A stretch of 64,000 nt of DNA from an uncultured Gammaproteobacteria bacterium (GTDB lineage: Bacteria > Pseudomonadota > Gammaproteobacteria > Pseudomonadales > Pseudohongiellaceae): the NCBI GenBank assembly GCA_913060495.1, contig CAJXRP010000002.1, forward strand, positions 1 to 64,000, read 5' to 3'. The notes beneath the pieces are model-generated. The model had not been told where the DNA came from. It saw only the letters and a program-made list of their open reading frames with translations, and made no database searches. Both the position numbers and the translations under genes were made by a program. Numbering within the stretch: the stretch's first letter is position 1; the number at the start of each line of letters is the position of its first letter. Positions 8,899 through 17,647 of the stretch are shown one piece after another.

Positions 8899-11601
8899 TT
8901 ACTGCGCTAGCGGGTTTGGCTTATTCTGATCTATCCCGCTGCTCTTCATGTGATCGGTAATCTGCTTCGCGGTAACCACGCCTACTTCTTTCAATTCGGT
9001 CAACGCAGCCAGCACGATGAACTTACAGTCCACCTCAAAGAAATGTCGAAGCTGCTCACGGCTGTCGCTGCGACCAAATCCGTCTGTACCCAACACTCTA
9101 AAAGTTTCAGGAACGAACTCTCGAACCTGATCTGAATGCGCCTTCATATGATCCGTAGCTGAAATAATTGGCCCCTTCTGTTTAGCCAGCATTTCAGTTA
9201 CATAAGGAACCTTAGCCTTCTTGCTTGGGTTCAACATATTTTCACGAGTTACAGCCAGCGCTTCTTTACGCAACTCATTAAAACTAGTCACGCTCCACAC
9301 ATCAACCGATATGCCGTAGTCTGAACGAAGCACTTCAGCGGCCTTCCTAACTTCAAGAAGAATAGTGCCACTGCCTAGCAATCGTAGTCGATGATCAGAT
9401 TTTGGTTTTGCTGTCTTATAGGCTTTACTGCTTCCGTCTTCGAGCAGATACATGCCCTTGATGATGCCTTCTTCGGCACCCTTCGGCAGCTCCGGTTGCT
9501 GGTAATTTTCATTCATAGTGGTGATGTAGTAGAAGACGGATTCCATCTCCTTGTACATTCTACGCAAGCCATCCTGAACGATAACCGCAAGCTCATAAGC
9601 ATAAGCTGGATCGTAAGAAACACAGTTCGGAATCGTTGATGCCAAGATATGGCTGTGACCATCCTGATGCTGCAAGCCCTCACCGTTAAGTGTCGTGCGA
9701 CCGGCAGTAGCACCGATCAAGAAACCTCGCGCCTGCGAATCACCCGCTGCCCAACACAGATCTCCCACTCGCTGAAAACCAAACATAGAGTAGTAAATAT
9801 AGAAAGGTATGAGGGGATAGTTGCTAACGCTGTAAGAAGTAGCAGCCCCCAGCCACGCGGAGAACGCGCCGGATTCAGTGATGCCTTCTTCCAGCATCTG
9901 TCCCTCTTTGTCTTCGCGGTAATACATCACCTGATTAGAATCCTCAGGATCGTACAGCTGCCCTACTGAGGAGTAGATACCCATCTGGCGAAACATACCT
10001 TCCATGCCGAAAGTACGCGCCTCATCCGGAACTATGGGGACAACACGTTTGCCCACTTCCTTATCCCTGGATAGAGCCGCGAGTATGCGTACGAAGGCCA
10101 TAGTGGTGGAGAGTTCTCTATCGCCACTGCTCTTCGTTTGGTTCTCAAAGGCACTCATGTCCGGAATTTTCAGCGGTATCGTATCAACGCGCCGCTGCGG
10201 AACAGGCCCGCCTAATTTACTGCGCATCTGGCGCATGTAGGTAAGCTCGAGACTATCCTCTGCCGGCCTGTAGTAGGGAACCGATTCCAGGTCCTTATCT
10301 TTAATTGGAATACCGAAGCGGTTTCTAAATTTCTTCAAACCCTCAATGTCGAGCTTCTTAACCGAATGCGTATCGTTCTGCGCTTCTGCCTTATCGCCGA
10401 AGGCGTAGCCTTTAACCGTCTTCGCAAGAATTACTGTCGGCTTGCCATTGCTCTGCACGGCCTCTGCATAGGCAGCATAGACCTTGTAAGGATCATGACC
10501 ACCACGGTTTAGAGCCATGATGTCATCATCGGAGAGGTGTTCAACCATCTTCAGCAGCTCAGGGCTCTTTCCGAAGAAGTGCTCTCGCGTATAGGCTCCG
10601 CCACGACTAACGTAGTTTTGGTATTCACCGTCAACCACCTCATCCATACGGGCCTGAAGTATGCCGTCCTTATCCGCATGCAGAAGCTTGTCCCAGTGCC
10701 TTCCCCAAACCACCTTTATAACGTTCCAGCCAGCACCGCGGAATACGCCTTCAAGCTCTTGAATGATTTTGCCATTGCCGCGCACAGGACCATCGAGTCG
10801 CTGCAAATTACAATTGATAACGAAAATCAGATTGTCCAGCTTCTCGCGTCCAGCCTTGCTAATAGCACCAAGTGATTCCGGCTCATCCGTCTCGCCATCA
10901 CCAAGAAATGCCCAGATCTTGCGATCGCTATTGTCCACCAGCTTGCGGCTAGTTAGGTATTTTAGAACGTGAGCCTGATAGATGGCTGTAATCGGGCCTA
11001 GGCCCATAGATACTGTTGGGAATTGCCAGTAGTCAGGCATCAACCAAGGGTGTGGGTAGGAAGAAAGGCCATCGCCGTCTACTTCCTGCCTAAATCTATC
11101 GAGCTTAGCCTCATCCATGCGCCCTTCTAAGTATGAGCGTGCATAAATACCGGGAGATGAATGCCCCTGAAAATAGATCAGGTCGCCTTCGTTTTCCTCG
11201 TTCGGTCCACGGAAGAAGTAGTTAAAGCCCACATCATAGAGTGTAGCCGCTGAGGAGAAGGTGGAGATATGACCGCCGATACCTGGATCGCGCTCATTTG
11301 CTCGCATAACCATGGCTAGAGCGTTCCAGCGAATGATGCCACGAATCTCCCTCTCCATGAACATATCACCCGGCATACGATCTTCGTTGGTGGGTGATAT
11401 TGTATTGCGGTAAGGCGTGTTGACCGAACCCGAAGATGATACGACACCTTCAAGACTTGCTTGATCCGCAAGGCGATTTAATAGGTATTGGGCTCTATCG
11501 ATACCCTCTTCATCTACTACCGAATGAAAGGCATCTAGCCATTCCTTGGTTTCTTCTGGATTTCCGTCATTTTGCTGAGTCATGTTTTGTAGATTCCGCA
11601 T
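8899..11601 (-). CDS. aceE: Pyruvate dehydrogenase E1, homodimeric type
   Basis: This enzyme decarboxylates pyruvate with thiamine diphosphate and loads the acetyl group onto AceF. Its 900 residues fit the single-chain (alpha-2) E1 of gammaproteobacteria (E. coli 887). The thiamine diphosphate motif begins at GDGETDEPES and ends about 25 residues later at VINCN. Other conserved parts are GGHISTFSSAATLYDVGFNY near residue 105 and LNGEGLQHQDGHS near 640. It is the first gene of an aceE-aceF operon. No pdhR-type regulator gene is adjacent, but a perfect GntR-type palindrome lies about 100 bases upstream. Confidence 0.98.
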   Translation of the reverse strand: MRNLQNMTQQNDGNPEETKEWLDAFHSVVDEEGIDRAQYLLNRLADQASLEGVVSSSGSVNTPYRNTISPTNEDRMPGDMFMEREIRGIIRWNALAMVMRANERDPGIGGHISTFSSAATLYDVGFNYFFRGPNEENEGDLIYFQGHSSPGIYARSYLEGRMDEAKLDRFRQEVDGDGLSSYPHPWLMPDYWQFPTVSMGLGPITAIYQAHVLKYLTSRKLVDNSDRKIWAFLGDGETDEPESLGAISKAGREKLDNLIFVINCNLQRLDGPVRGNGKIIQELEGVFRGAGWNVIKVVWGRHWDKLLHADKDGILQARMDEVVDGEYQNYVSRGGAYTREHFFGKSPELLKMVEHLSDDDIMALNRGGHDPYKVYAAYAEAVQSNGKPTVILAKTVKGYAFGDKAEAQNDTHSVKKLDIEGLKKFRNRFGIPIKDKDLESVPYYRPAEDSLELTYMRQMRSKLGGPVPQRRVDTIPLKIPDMSAFENQTKSSGDRELSTTMAFVRILAALSRDKEVGKRVVPIVPDEARTFGMEGMFRQMGIYSSVGQLYDPEDSNQVMYYREDKEGQMLEEGITESGAFSAWLGAATSYSVSNYPLIPFYIYYSMFGFQRVGDLCWAAGDSQARGFLIGATAGRTTLNGEGLQHQDGHSHILASTIPNCVSYDPAYAYELAVIVQDGLRRMYKEMESVFYYITTMNENYQQPELPKGAEEGIIKGMYLLEDGSSKAYKTAKPKSDHRLRLLGSGTILLEVRKAAEVLRSDYGISVDVWSVTSFNELRKEALAVTRENMLNPSKKAKVPYVTEMLAKQKGPIISATDHMKAHSDQVREFVPETFRVLGTDGFGRSDSREQLRHFFEVDCKFIVLAALTELKEVGVVTAKQITDHMKSSGIDQNKPNPLAQ

Positions 11602-11925
11602 CCATCACGAGCCTAGCGCTCGTCTAGTTTGTGTAAATAAATTACAAAGCGGGCGTAATTCTAACCCAAATCCCGCTGTTTTTCTATTTTGGATTCCCGA
11701 ACCTTGTAGTATTACTACAAAACTCTTTCGGATATCACATCTTGCCTTATCTTGCTTTATTTATTTAAAATCAACAAGTTAAAGAAAATTCACGCCAAAT
11801 ATAAAAGCCTATAGCCGAAAAACTGAAGCCTAGAGAGCAAAATACTACAATCCCTACATACTTACTCAAGTAATTAATTTACTAAATTGCAGACCAAAGG
11901 CAAAACGATTCTTTCTTACGCGGCG
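11602..11925. other. Intergenic region between aceE and ampE
   Basis: These 324 bases are AT-rich and hold the aceE control region. The main element is the 17-base palindrome at 11704-11720. A second partial copy, ATACTACAA, occurs at about 11842-11850. No RNA gene and no open frame with family resemblance was found. ampE ends on the far side, so the region also carries the end of the ampDE transcript, but no strong terminator hairpin was seen. Confidence 0.6.
11704..11720. promoter_or_regulatory. Perfect palindromic GntR-type operator upstream of aceE
   Basis: TTGTAGTATTACTACAA is a perfect inverted repeat with 8-base arms and one central base, about 100 bases before the aceE start. Its core TAGTATTACTA fits the TNGTNNNACNA pattern of FadR-subfamily GntR regulators. 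E. coli PdhR, which controls aceEF, belongs to that subfamily and binds a GGT-NNN-ACC core. A half-site recurs at about 11842-11850. The regulator gene itself is not in the window. Confidence 0.6.
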
Positions 11926-12837
11926 TTACAAGCCCACAATTGTGATTAAAGCGAGCACGCTCAACCAGATGGCCTGACTTCGCTCCAACAAGCCCAATAT
12001 CGCCTGAATTTCCATAGATTCGCTATCCTGAGGCACTGCCTCTTCACCCTCTTCAGCGTCGCTATTTACAACCATGCCAGATGCCGCGCAACCAGCATAT
12101 CCATAAAGAAGGTCAGCATTGCTTGTCTCAATGCTGAAGTGCCAGAATGAATTGCGAACATTTTCAAAGCACTGCACAAAATTTCCAGCTAGTGAGAAGG
12201 TGAGTGCTAGAAGCCTCAGTGGAACCCATTCCAATACCTGAAGCACCAGACTAATGAAATCAACTTGCTTCTGTAGCTGCCGCTCTCTGTGGCTATCACG
12301 CAGTTGGTAGCTAATATAAGAAAACAATATGCCTAGTGCACCTGTGCACATATACCAAAAAAACATAACAAACATTTTCTCAAAGCTGCGGTAAGTAAGT
12401 TGTTTACTGAAATACCTACCAATTCCATCCTTGTCATCTCCATCCGGAAGGCTAGTTGTATGAAATTCCTGCTTGAGGAAGTCGATGCAGGCGCCCATAT
12501 CACCTCCTCGAAACTTCTCAAGAAAATTCTTCGCCAACTGGCCCGGCTGTGTCCGGTCGAAGGCAACGAGCAGAATCAGTATATGCACCACCATGGTGAC
12601 AAGCCCAAAGACACTGCCTGCGGTAAGGAACAAGATCAGAGCAAGTGAGAGCAAAGGTAGCCCGTAGATGAGAACGAAGGCCGCAAGCCAACCGAGGGAG
12701 GTTTTGTTGACGAGATCTGCAGCCCAGTCTTCAATTCTGCATCTGAACCTGAAGAACCAGCCATCATTGAAGCGGTCAAAGTCTTTGAGCCAGAGATAAT
12801 TGACCATCAAACAAATCAGAATCACTAAAAATTTCAT
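11926..12837 (-). CDS. ampE: AmpE-like membrane protein
   Basis: This is an inner-membrane protein of the AmpE family, encoded with AmpD. E. coli AmpE was described as a membrane signalling partner in beta-lactamase induction, but its biochemical function is unresolved. The 303 residues start with a hydrophobic helix (MKFLVILICLMVNYLW). Further helices lie near residues 50-95 and 155-180, and one at the extreme C-terminus (AIWLSVLALITIVGL). The central FDRTQPGQ segment is followed by a soluble loop. It lies 68 bases after ampD on the same strand. Identification rests on helix pattern, length and ampD linkage. Confidence 0.87.
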   Translation of the reverse strand: MKFLVILICLMVNYLWLKDFDRFNDGWFFRFRCRIEDWAADLVNKTSLGWLAAFVLIYGLPLLSLALILFLTAGSVFGLVTMVVHILILLVAFDRTQPGQLAKNFLEKFRGGDMGACIDFLKQEFHTTSLPDGDDKDGIGRYFSKQLTYRSFEKMFVMFFWYMCTGALGILFSYISYQLRDSHRERQLQKQVDFISLVLQVLEWVPLRLLALTFSLAGNFVQCFENVRNSFWHFSIETSNADLLYGYAGCAASGMVVNSDAEEGEEAVPQDSESMEIQAILGLLERSQAIWLSVLALITIVGL

Positions 12838-12905
12838 TCGAATCCTTCTTTAATATGCATTTTACTGCATGCGCTTTCTCTTGCCGCTAGAGACCAAGCA
12901 AGGAC

Positions 12906-13457
12906 TCAAGTTGACAGCGACCGCTTGTACCTGTCCCAGTCAAAGCAAGGACCGGGGTCTGTTTTTCTATCTGGCGCTATATCGCTATGCCCGACTATTT
13001 TGTCAATACTCATCAATGGGTATGTACTTAGCAATAACTGAGTCACGCCCACGAGACTCGCATACTGATTATCGGTAAATGGATCGAAATCAGTACCCTC
13101 AAGTTCAATTCCAATAGAGTAGTCATTGCAGTTATCTCTCTCGCAGAAAAGCGACTCTCCCGCATGCCAAGCCCGATTGCTAAAAGGGACAAACTGCGTG
13201 AGCCGCCCCTCACGATCGATCAACAGATGAGCCGACACCTTGAGATCTGCTATTTCTTTATAGAAAGGATGAGATTCGCTATTCAGCTCGTTGCAAAAAA
13301 ACTGCTGAATAGCAGACGTGCCGAACTCGCCGGGAGGGAGACTGATATTGTGAATCACCAGCAACTCAATATCGGCGCTGTCTGGCCTAGCATTCTGATT
13401 AGGCGACTCTAACAATTGAGCACCTATCAAGATGTCGTTGGCTATAGAGAGCTCCAT
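12906..13457 (-). CDS. ampD: 1,6-anhydro-N-acetylmuramyl-L-alanine amidase AmpD
   Basis: This cytosolic zinc amidase cleaves the stem peptide from anhydro-MurNAc muropeptides brought in by AmpG. The 183 residues have the amidase_2 fold. Zinc ligands are seen as His in VIHNISLPPGEFG (about 36), His in GHSDIAPDRKTDPG (about 156) and Asp in the same motif (about 166). The AWHAGESLF and SIGIELEG segments are also conserved. It is the first gene of ampD-ampE. Loss of AmpD derepresses ampC in organisms with AmpR, but neither ampC nor ampR is in this window, so the role here is probably plain recycling. Confidence 0.96.
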   Translation of the reverse strand: MELSIANDILIGAQLLESPNQNARPDSADIELLVIHNISLPPGEFGTSAIQQFFCNELNSESHPFYKEIADLKVSAHLLIDREGRLTQFVPFSNRAWHAGESLFCERDNCNDYSIGIELEGTDFDPFTDNQYASLVGVTQLLLSTYPLMSIDKIVGHSDIAPDRKTDPGPCFDWDRYKRSLST

Positions 13458-13635
13458 GGCAACAGTCCAGCGAACGAATAAAATTCAAAATAGCGCCCGC
13501 CCCAAAAAAAGGCAAACACATTACAGGCGTTCGATATTACCACAAAATGCTAATGCGCTTGAGGATGCAAGCCATGACTGATAATTAGGTAGAAGGATAC
13601 GGGGGTGCGAGCGAATCTACGCGGTGGGAAGACAC

Positions 13636-15213
13636 CTAAGACTTACGTTCGAATACGGTGATATTACAGTCAGCAGGTTTAAGGGCATTTTTCGATAGCA
13701 GGATCTCTCCACGATGAAGCGATATAGCTAAGCCTAATCGACTGCGGGTAATAGCGATCTTTCTAGCACCCGTCTTTGAGCCTGAATTAGTTATAACGAA
13801 TATATCATCCTGAGACCCACTTTTAGTAACAACACAATCATGCAGCTTTCCCTTGATGAGCATCTGCACGGAACTGCACACAGCCATGCGATCTACAGTA
13901 GAAAGACAATCGAGCAACTGCGCCTTGTCTTCGCTTTCCGCATACTCATCATTTACCGGCTCTCCGTTTATAAGCTGCGCTATCTCGTTTAAGTCGTCGG
14001 CATCTAGAATGCTTGCGCCCGACGGACTTACTGTCGCCTCCGGGGCGATGCGCGGGCCTAGCTCAGTATCCCTGCCTGCATTTGTAGGCAGCAATGATTT
14101 AGCCCTTCCCGAAAGATGATCCTTAAGCTCTGTAATGAAACGCTCTTCTTCAGCAACAGAGACTCTCAGCAGTCGCAGCCCCTGACTTAGTTTCTCAATG
14201 AGCAGCGTCTCATCAAATTTATTCGTTTCTATCTGATTCGCACTGCACATTACCAACAACTGTAAAACATGCTCCGCCTCTTGCCACTCAAGACTAGACA
14301 CGCCTTTATTGAGACCAATAAGCAGCAACACCATGCGCCAATGCTCCTCGGCCATTTGTTGCACAAAACCAGGCACATCCGCAGCTGATTGCACTATTTG
14401 TAAAGCATCCTTAACTGACAATTCAACCACCTTGGAATCAGGCTTAATCTGTTGAAATTCAGTAGCCGAATTGTGTGTCGTCGCGGCTCTTGGCGTACAA
14501 CTGCTAGCAACGGGAACATGAAAGGAAGATGATGATGAATAGAGCCGATCCACGAATTGTTTATTATCGATATTATTAAGAATGCTGATGCTATCTAGAA
14601 ATAACTTTTCCATTCCCATAAGAAAATGCTGTTCGAATAACTTCATAAACACCAACCGGATTTCTAGATCGATTTTAATCGAGTCTTGAGCCTCGACAAA
14701 TCCAAACAATACGGATGAGACCAGTGTATTACCGCGTATCAAGTGCTTACCATTTTTACTTTCTATTGCAGGAATAAGACTTTCAATCTGCTTCATATAA
14801 GGCGAATAGTATTTATTCGCCTTACGCGCCATCGTACTTATAGCAAGCTCAATCTCCATACTCTCAAAAATGACTGACGACTTAGAACCTTGCACCGACG
14901 ACACGGAGGAGTAATCAAACTGAGAATTTTCACGCTCCATATAATTCGACGCAGCATCGAGGAAAGCTTCTTCAAACAAGACTTGCTTGGCACGAATTTC
15001 TCGCATCGCACTCAGGTAGTCGCTACCTGCTGTGAATTGTCCTTGCTTGCCAGCCTCAAAAATGAAGTCATCAACCTCATCAAAGAAGCTGCCGCTCAGC
15101 TGATTCATCTGCTTGCGCAGCCGCTGTCTTAGCGCCCAGCCAGCCTTCTCATTCAGCGCCTTATGCGCAGACTGAAGTTTAGTAGCTTGGTTTACCATCG
15201 AGACTATAGACAT
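13636..15213 (-). CDS. DUF1631 family protein of unknown function
   Basis: This 525-residue, mostly alpha-helical, charged protein has no signal peptide. It resembles the DUF1631 family, which sits between ampD and nadC in pseudomonads. Members have at times been mislabelled thymidine phosphorylase; nothing here shows such an active site. The N-terminal half is helical (LNEKAGWALRQRLRKQMNQL; repeated Phe/Glu-rich helices). A low-complexity Ser and Pro segment lies near residues 225-250. The last 90 residues form a beta-rich domain (IKGKLHDCVVTKSG to SRLGLAISLHRGEILLS). The function is unknown. ampD follows after 178 bases. Confidence 0.75.
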   Translation of the reverse strand: MSIVSMVNQATKLQSAHKALNEKAGWALRQRLRKQMNQLSGSFFDEVDDFIFEAGKQGQFTAGSDYLSAMREIRAKQVLFEEAFLDAASNYMERENSQFDYSSVSSVQGSKSSVIFESMEIELAISTMARKANKYYSPYMKQIESLIPAIESKNGKHLIRGNTLVSSVLFGFVEAQDSIKIDLEIRLVFMKLFEQHFLMGMEKLFLDSISILNNIDNKQFVDRLYSSSSSFHVPVASSCTPRAATTHNSATEFQQIKPDSKVVELSVKDALQIVQSAADVPGFVQQMAEEHWRMVLLLIGLNKGVSSLEWQEAEHVLQLLVMCSANQIETNKFDETLLIEKLSQGLRLLRVSVAEEERFITELKDHLSGRAKSLLPTNAGRDTELGPRIAPEATVSPSGASILDADDLNEIAQLINGEPVNDEYAESEDKAQLLDCLSTVDRMAVCSSVQMLIKGKLHDCVVTKSGSQDDIFVITNSGSKTGARKIAITRSRLGLAISLHRGEILLSKNALKPADCNITVFERKS

Positions 15214-15424
15214 TGTTTTCGGGCTAAGCCCACATATTTAGTTAGTGGTATGTCGAGATTTCTTATATCACCCAGCCTGCAGCTAAAGCATGACATTGGT
15301 CACATACCTGAGAATTGACGGCTATTTGGAGTAAATTCAATCGCTTACTTCGCCAATATCCATTAAAAAATATGACGGAGTTCACAACTTCCTATTCCAA
15401 GAGGGATGAGACATAATCTTCGAA

Positions 15425-15970
15425 ATGCCCTCCCCAACGACAGGAAACACCCCTCCACCAGGAAAACGCATTGGCCAAGGAATGCTTGTATTTAGTTTCG
15501 TGCTTGGGCTAGGCGGCTTAACCTTCTTCTTTGAAGGCCAAATACAACAACAGTTAAACCCAAATCAGAACCCATTGTCGATGGAGCTACGCTCGGGAAT
15601 ACGGGAAGTTGTATTGCAACAAAATAGACAGGGTCATTACGTGGCAAACGGTACCGTAAACAATGTGCCGGTTCTCTTTCTATTGGACACTGGCGCCACC
15701 GATGTTGCTATCCCCGAATCAATTGCTCTCGCCGCTGGCCTACAGCGTGGGAGTGCATCTCGCGCATCGACAGCAAATGGAGTAGTCACCGTTTATTCAA
15801 CCCGAGTGGCTGAATTAACTCTAGGCAACATAGTTCTCAAGGGGGTCAACGCTAGCATCACCGCTAGCATGACTGGCGAGACCATCTTGCTCGGCATGAG
15901 TGCACTGCGTCAGGTAGAATTCAGTCAACGCGGCAACGAACTGACGCTACGACATTTTCCGGAGTCTTAA
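15425..15970 (+). CDS. Membrane-anchored retropepsin-like aspartic protease
   Basis: This 181-residue protein has one N-terminal membrane helix (about 17-37) and a periplasmic clan AA aspartic protease domain of the TIGR02281 type. The active site is LFLLDTGATDVAIP (Asp88-Thr-Gly). ETILLGMSALRQVEF near residue 155 is the second family motif (LLGMS). Such proteins resemble half of a pepsin and act as dimers; physiological substrates are mostly unknown. It is divergent from the DUF1631 gene and ends 4 bases before nadC, so the two are probably co-transcribed. An ATG at 15425 opens the frame; no strong ribosome site was seen. Confidence 0.88.
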   Translation: MPSPTTGNTPPPGKRIGQGMLVFSFVLGLGGLTFFFEGQIQQQLNPNQNPLSMELRSGIREVVLQQNRQGHYVANGTVNNVPVLFLLDTGATDVAIPESIALAAGLQRGSASRASTANGVVTVYSTRVAELTLGNIVLKGVNASITASMTGETILLGMSALRQVEFSQRGNELTLRHFPES

Positions 15971-15974
15971 AATA

Positions 15975-16808
15975 ATGCCCCCTACTGTCCCCAGCGATAT
16001 AGCTAAGCTCGTCACCTTTAGTCTGCAAGAAGATGTTGGCACAGGCGACATTACCGCAGAACTCATTCCAATAGAGAAAACCATTTCGGCAAAACTAATA
16101 AGCAGAGATACTGGGGTTTTTTGTGGACGACCTTGGGCAGACGAAGTAATACAGCAAGTAGATAGCTCGCTCAGAGTAAACTGGAACATCGAAGAGGGAG
16201 GTGAACTTACCCCCGATCAAACACTCGCCCAAATAACTGGCTCAGCCCGCAGCATTCTGACTGCCGAGCGAACCGTCTTAAATTTCCTACAAACCCTTTC
16301 TGCCGTTTCGACAATAAGCCAGCATTATGCATCCCTAGTTAGACACACTTCGGTAAAATTATTAGACACCAGAAAAACCCTGCCAAGCCTGCGCTCTGCT
16401 CAAAAATATGCAGTTCGTATCGGAGGTTGCTTCAATCACCGCATGGGATTGTTTGATGCCTTCTTGATAAAAGAAAATCATATCGTCGCCTGCGGCGGCA
16501 TAGATGCTGCTATAGCTAAAGCTAAAGCGTTATATCCAAACAAGCCCGTCGAGATAGAGGTACAAAACCTGACTGAACTTGAACTGGCTATATCGGCACA
16601 GGCGGACATCGTTATGCTAGACAACTTCGACCACGGCAATACAGTAAAGGCCGTGGAACTAAATGGGGGACGCTTGAAACTAGAGGCTTCCGGGGGTATA
16701 GATGCGGATATGCTGGTATCTATCGCTGAAACTGGCGTAGACTATATTTCTTTGGGCGCGCTGACCAAAAATTGTCAGGCCACAGACCTTTCACTATTGA
16801 TAGAATGA
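15975..16808 (+). CDS. nadC: Nicotinate-nucleotide pyrophosphorylase (carboxylating)
   Basis: Quinolinate phosphoribosyltransferase makes nicotinate mononucleotide from quinolinate and PRPP in de novo NAD synthesis. The 277 residues show LQEDVGTGDITAELIP at the start and ERTVLNFLQTLSAVST near 98. The catalytic DTRKTLPSLRSAQKYAVRIGG segment (about 130-150) is followed by NHRMGLFDAFLIKENH. The C-terminus has LEASGGIDADM and DYISLGALTKN. All canonical residues are visible. It lies between the ampDE/DUF1631 block and the pilus block, its ancestral location in gammaproteobacteria. The ATG start is 4 bases after the protease gene. Confidence 0.98.
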   Translation: MPPTVPSDIAKLVTFSLQEDVGTGDITAELIPIEKTISAKLISRDTGVFCGRPWADEVIQQVDSSLRVNWNIEEGGELTPDQTLAQITGSARSILTAERTVLNFLQTLSAVSTISQHYASLVRHTSVKLLDTRKTLPSLRSAQKYAVRIGGCFNHRMGLFDAFLIKENHIVACGGIDAAIAKAKALYPNKPVEIEVQNLTELELAISAQADIVMLDNFDHGNTVKAVELNGGRLKLEASGGIDADMLVSIAETGVDYISLGALTKNCQATDLSLLIE

Positions 16809-16863
16809 CAGCGATCCCGCGGACTCATCGCGGTCTTCCGTCTAGAATACTCAGGGGTAATAG

Positions 16864-17559
16864 ATGCAATACAAAGCCTTGTGCAAAAATTTACTCTCAA
16901 TTGGATTACTGGTTTTCCCTGTATTGGCGTCGAGCCATGGTGGGAATATTGACCTCAATGGCGGGCACTACTACGGCCGCTCTTATCATTGCCATCTTAG
17001 CGGATGCGAAATGCCAGACACATTCACCATCGGGAGAAGTCGCAGGGACAACCTCAGCACTAATCGCCGTGCTAGAGAAAAATTCTTCAATACTGACGAT
17101 TGGAACTTCGAAGTCGACTTTGATAACGACTGCCAATCAACACGGCAAGAATTGTTGATTCTAACTAGTCGCACTCAACCGAGGTTTACCAACCCACGCA
17201 ACTGTGTGGTTCGTACCGGTGAATGGCTGGATGAATATACCGGCAAGCTCTTCAAGGTAGCCGTTAAGGTCGATATAGATCATGTCATCCCGCTCATGTA
17301 TGCACATACCCACGGCGGCGATCGCTGGCCGCCGGAGAAGAAACTTCAGTTTGCCAATGATCCTCTCAACATGATGCTGGTTGAGCAACGAGAAATTAAG
17401 AAAAAGCGTGAGCGCGGTCCAGATCGCTACCTTCCGCGCAAAGAATTTCAGTGCGACTATGCGGGCATGTGGCAAGCAATAGCCAACAACTACGACCTTG
17501 ATCTAGAGACTCGCGATGAAAATAAAATTAGAAAAATCTTAGAGGACTGCGCAGACTAG
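16864..17559 (+). CDS. Secreted HNH-family endonuclease
   Basis: The 231-residue protein has an N-terminal signal peptide (about 1-23, ending VLASS). A His/Gly/Tyr-rich segment with a YHCH core (41-44) follows. The nuclease core is DIDHVIPLMYAH (about 136-147). Asn in NDPLNMMLV and the closing KKRERGPDRYLPRKEFQCDY complete an HNH-like metal site seen in secreted bacterial nucleases. Cysteines at about 43, 48, 100, 119 and 204 could form disulphides outside the cytosol. Likely roles are extracellular DNA degradation or nutrient scavenging. It sits between nadC and the pilus genes, where pseudomonads lack it, so it looks like an insertion. A strong terminator follows. Confidence 0.82.
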   Translation: MQYKALCKNLLSIGLLVFPVLASSHGGNIDLNGGHYYGRSYHCHLSGCEMPDTFTIGRSRRDNLSTNRRAREKFFNTDDWNFEVDFDNDCQSTRQELLILTSRTQPRFTNPRNCVVRTGEWLDEYTGKLFKVAVKVDIDHVIPLMYAHTHGGDRWPPEKKLQFANDPLNMMLVEQREIKKKRERGPDRYLPRKEFQCDYAGMWQAIANNYDLDLETRDENKIRKILEDCAD

Positions 17560-17590
17560 CAACAGCTTGGATTGCAGAAAAATGTCGTGC

Positions 17591-17622
17591 AAAAAAATGC
17601 CGAACTAAGTTCGGCATTTTTT
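17591..17622. terminator. Bidirectional rho-independent terminator
   Basis: The hairpin ATGCCGAACTAAGTTCGGCAT is preceded by seven As and followed by a run of Ts. It can therefore end both the plus-strand nuclease transcript and the minus-strand cytochrome c transcript. It lies exactly in the convergent gap between them. Confidence 0.9.
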
Positions 17623-17647
17623 GGTCTACTGTTTGGCCCACTTTGAA

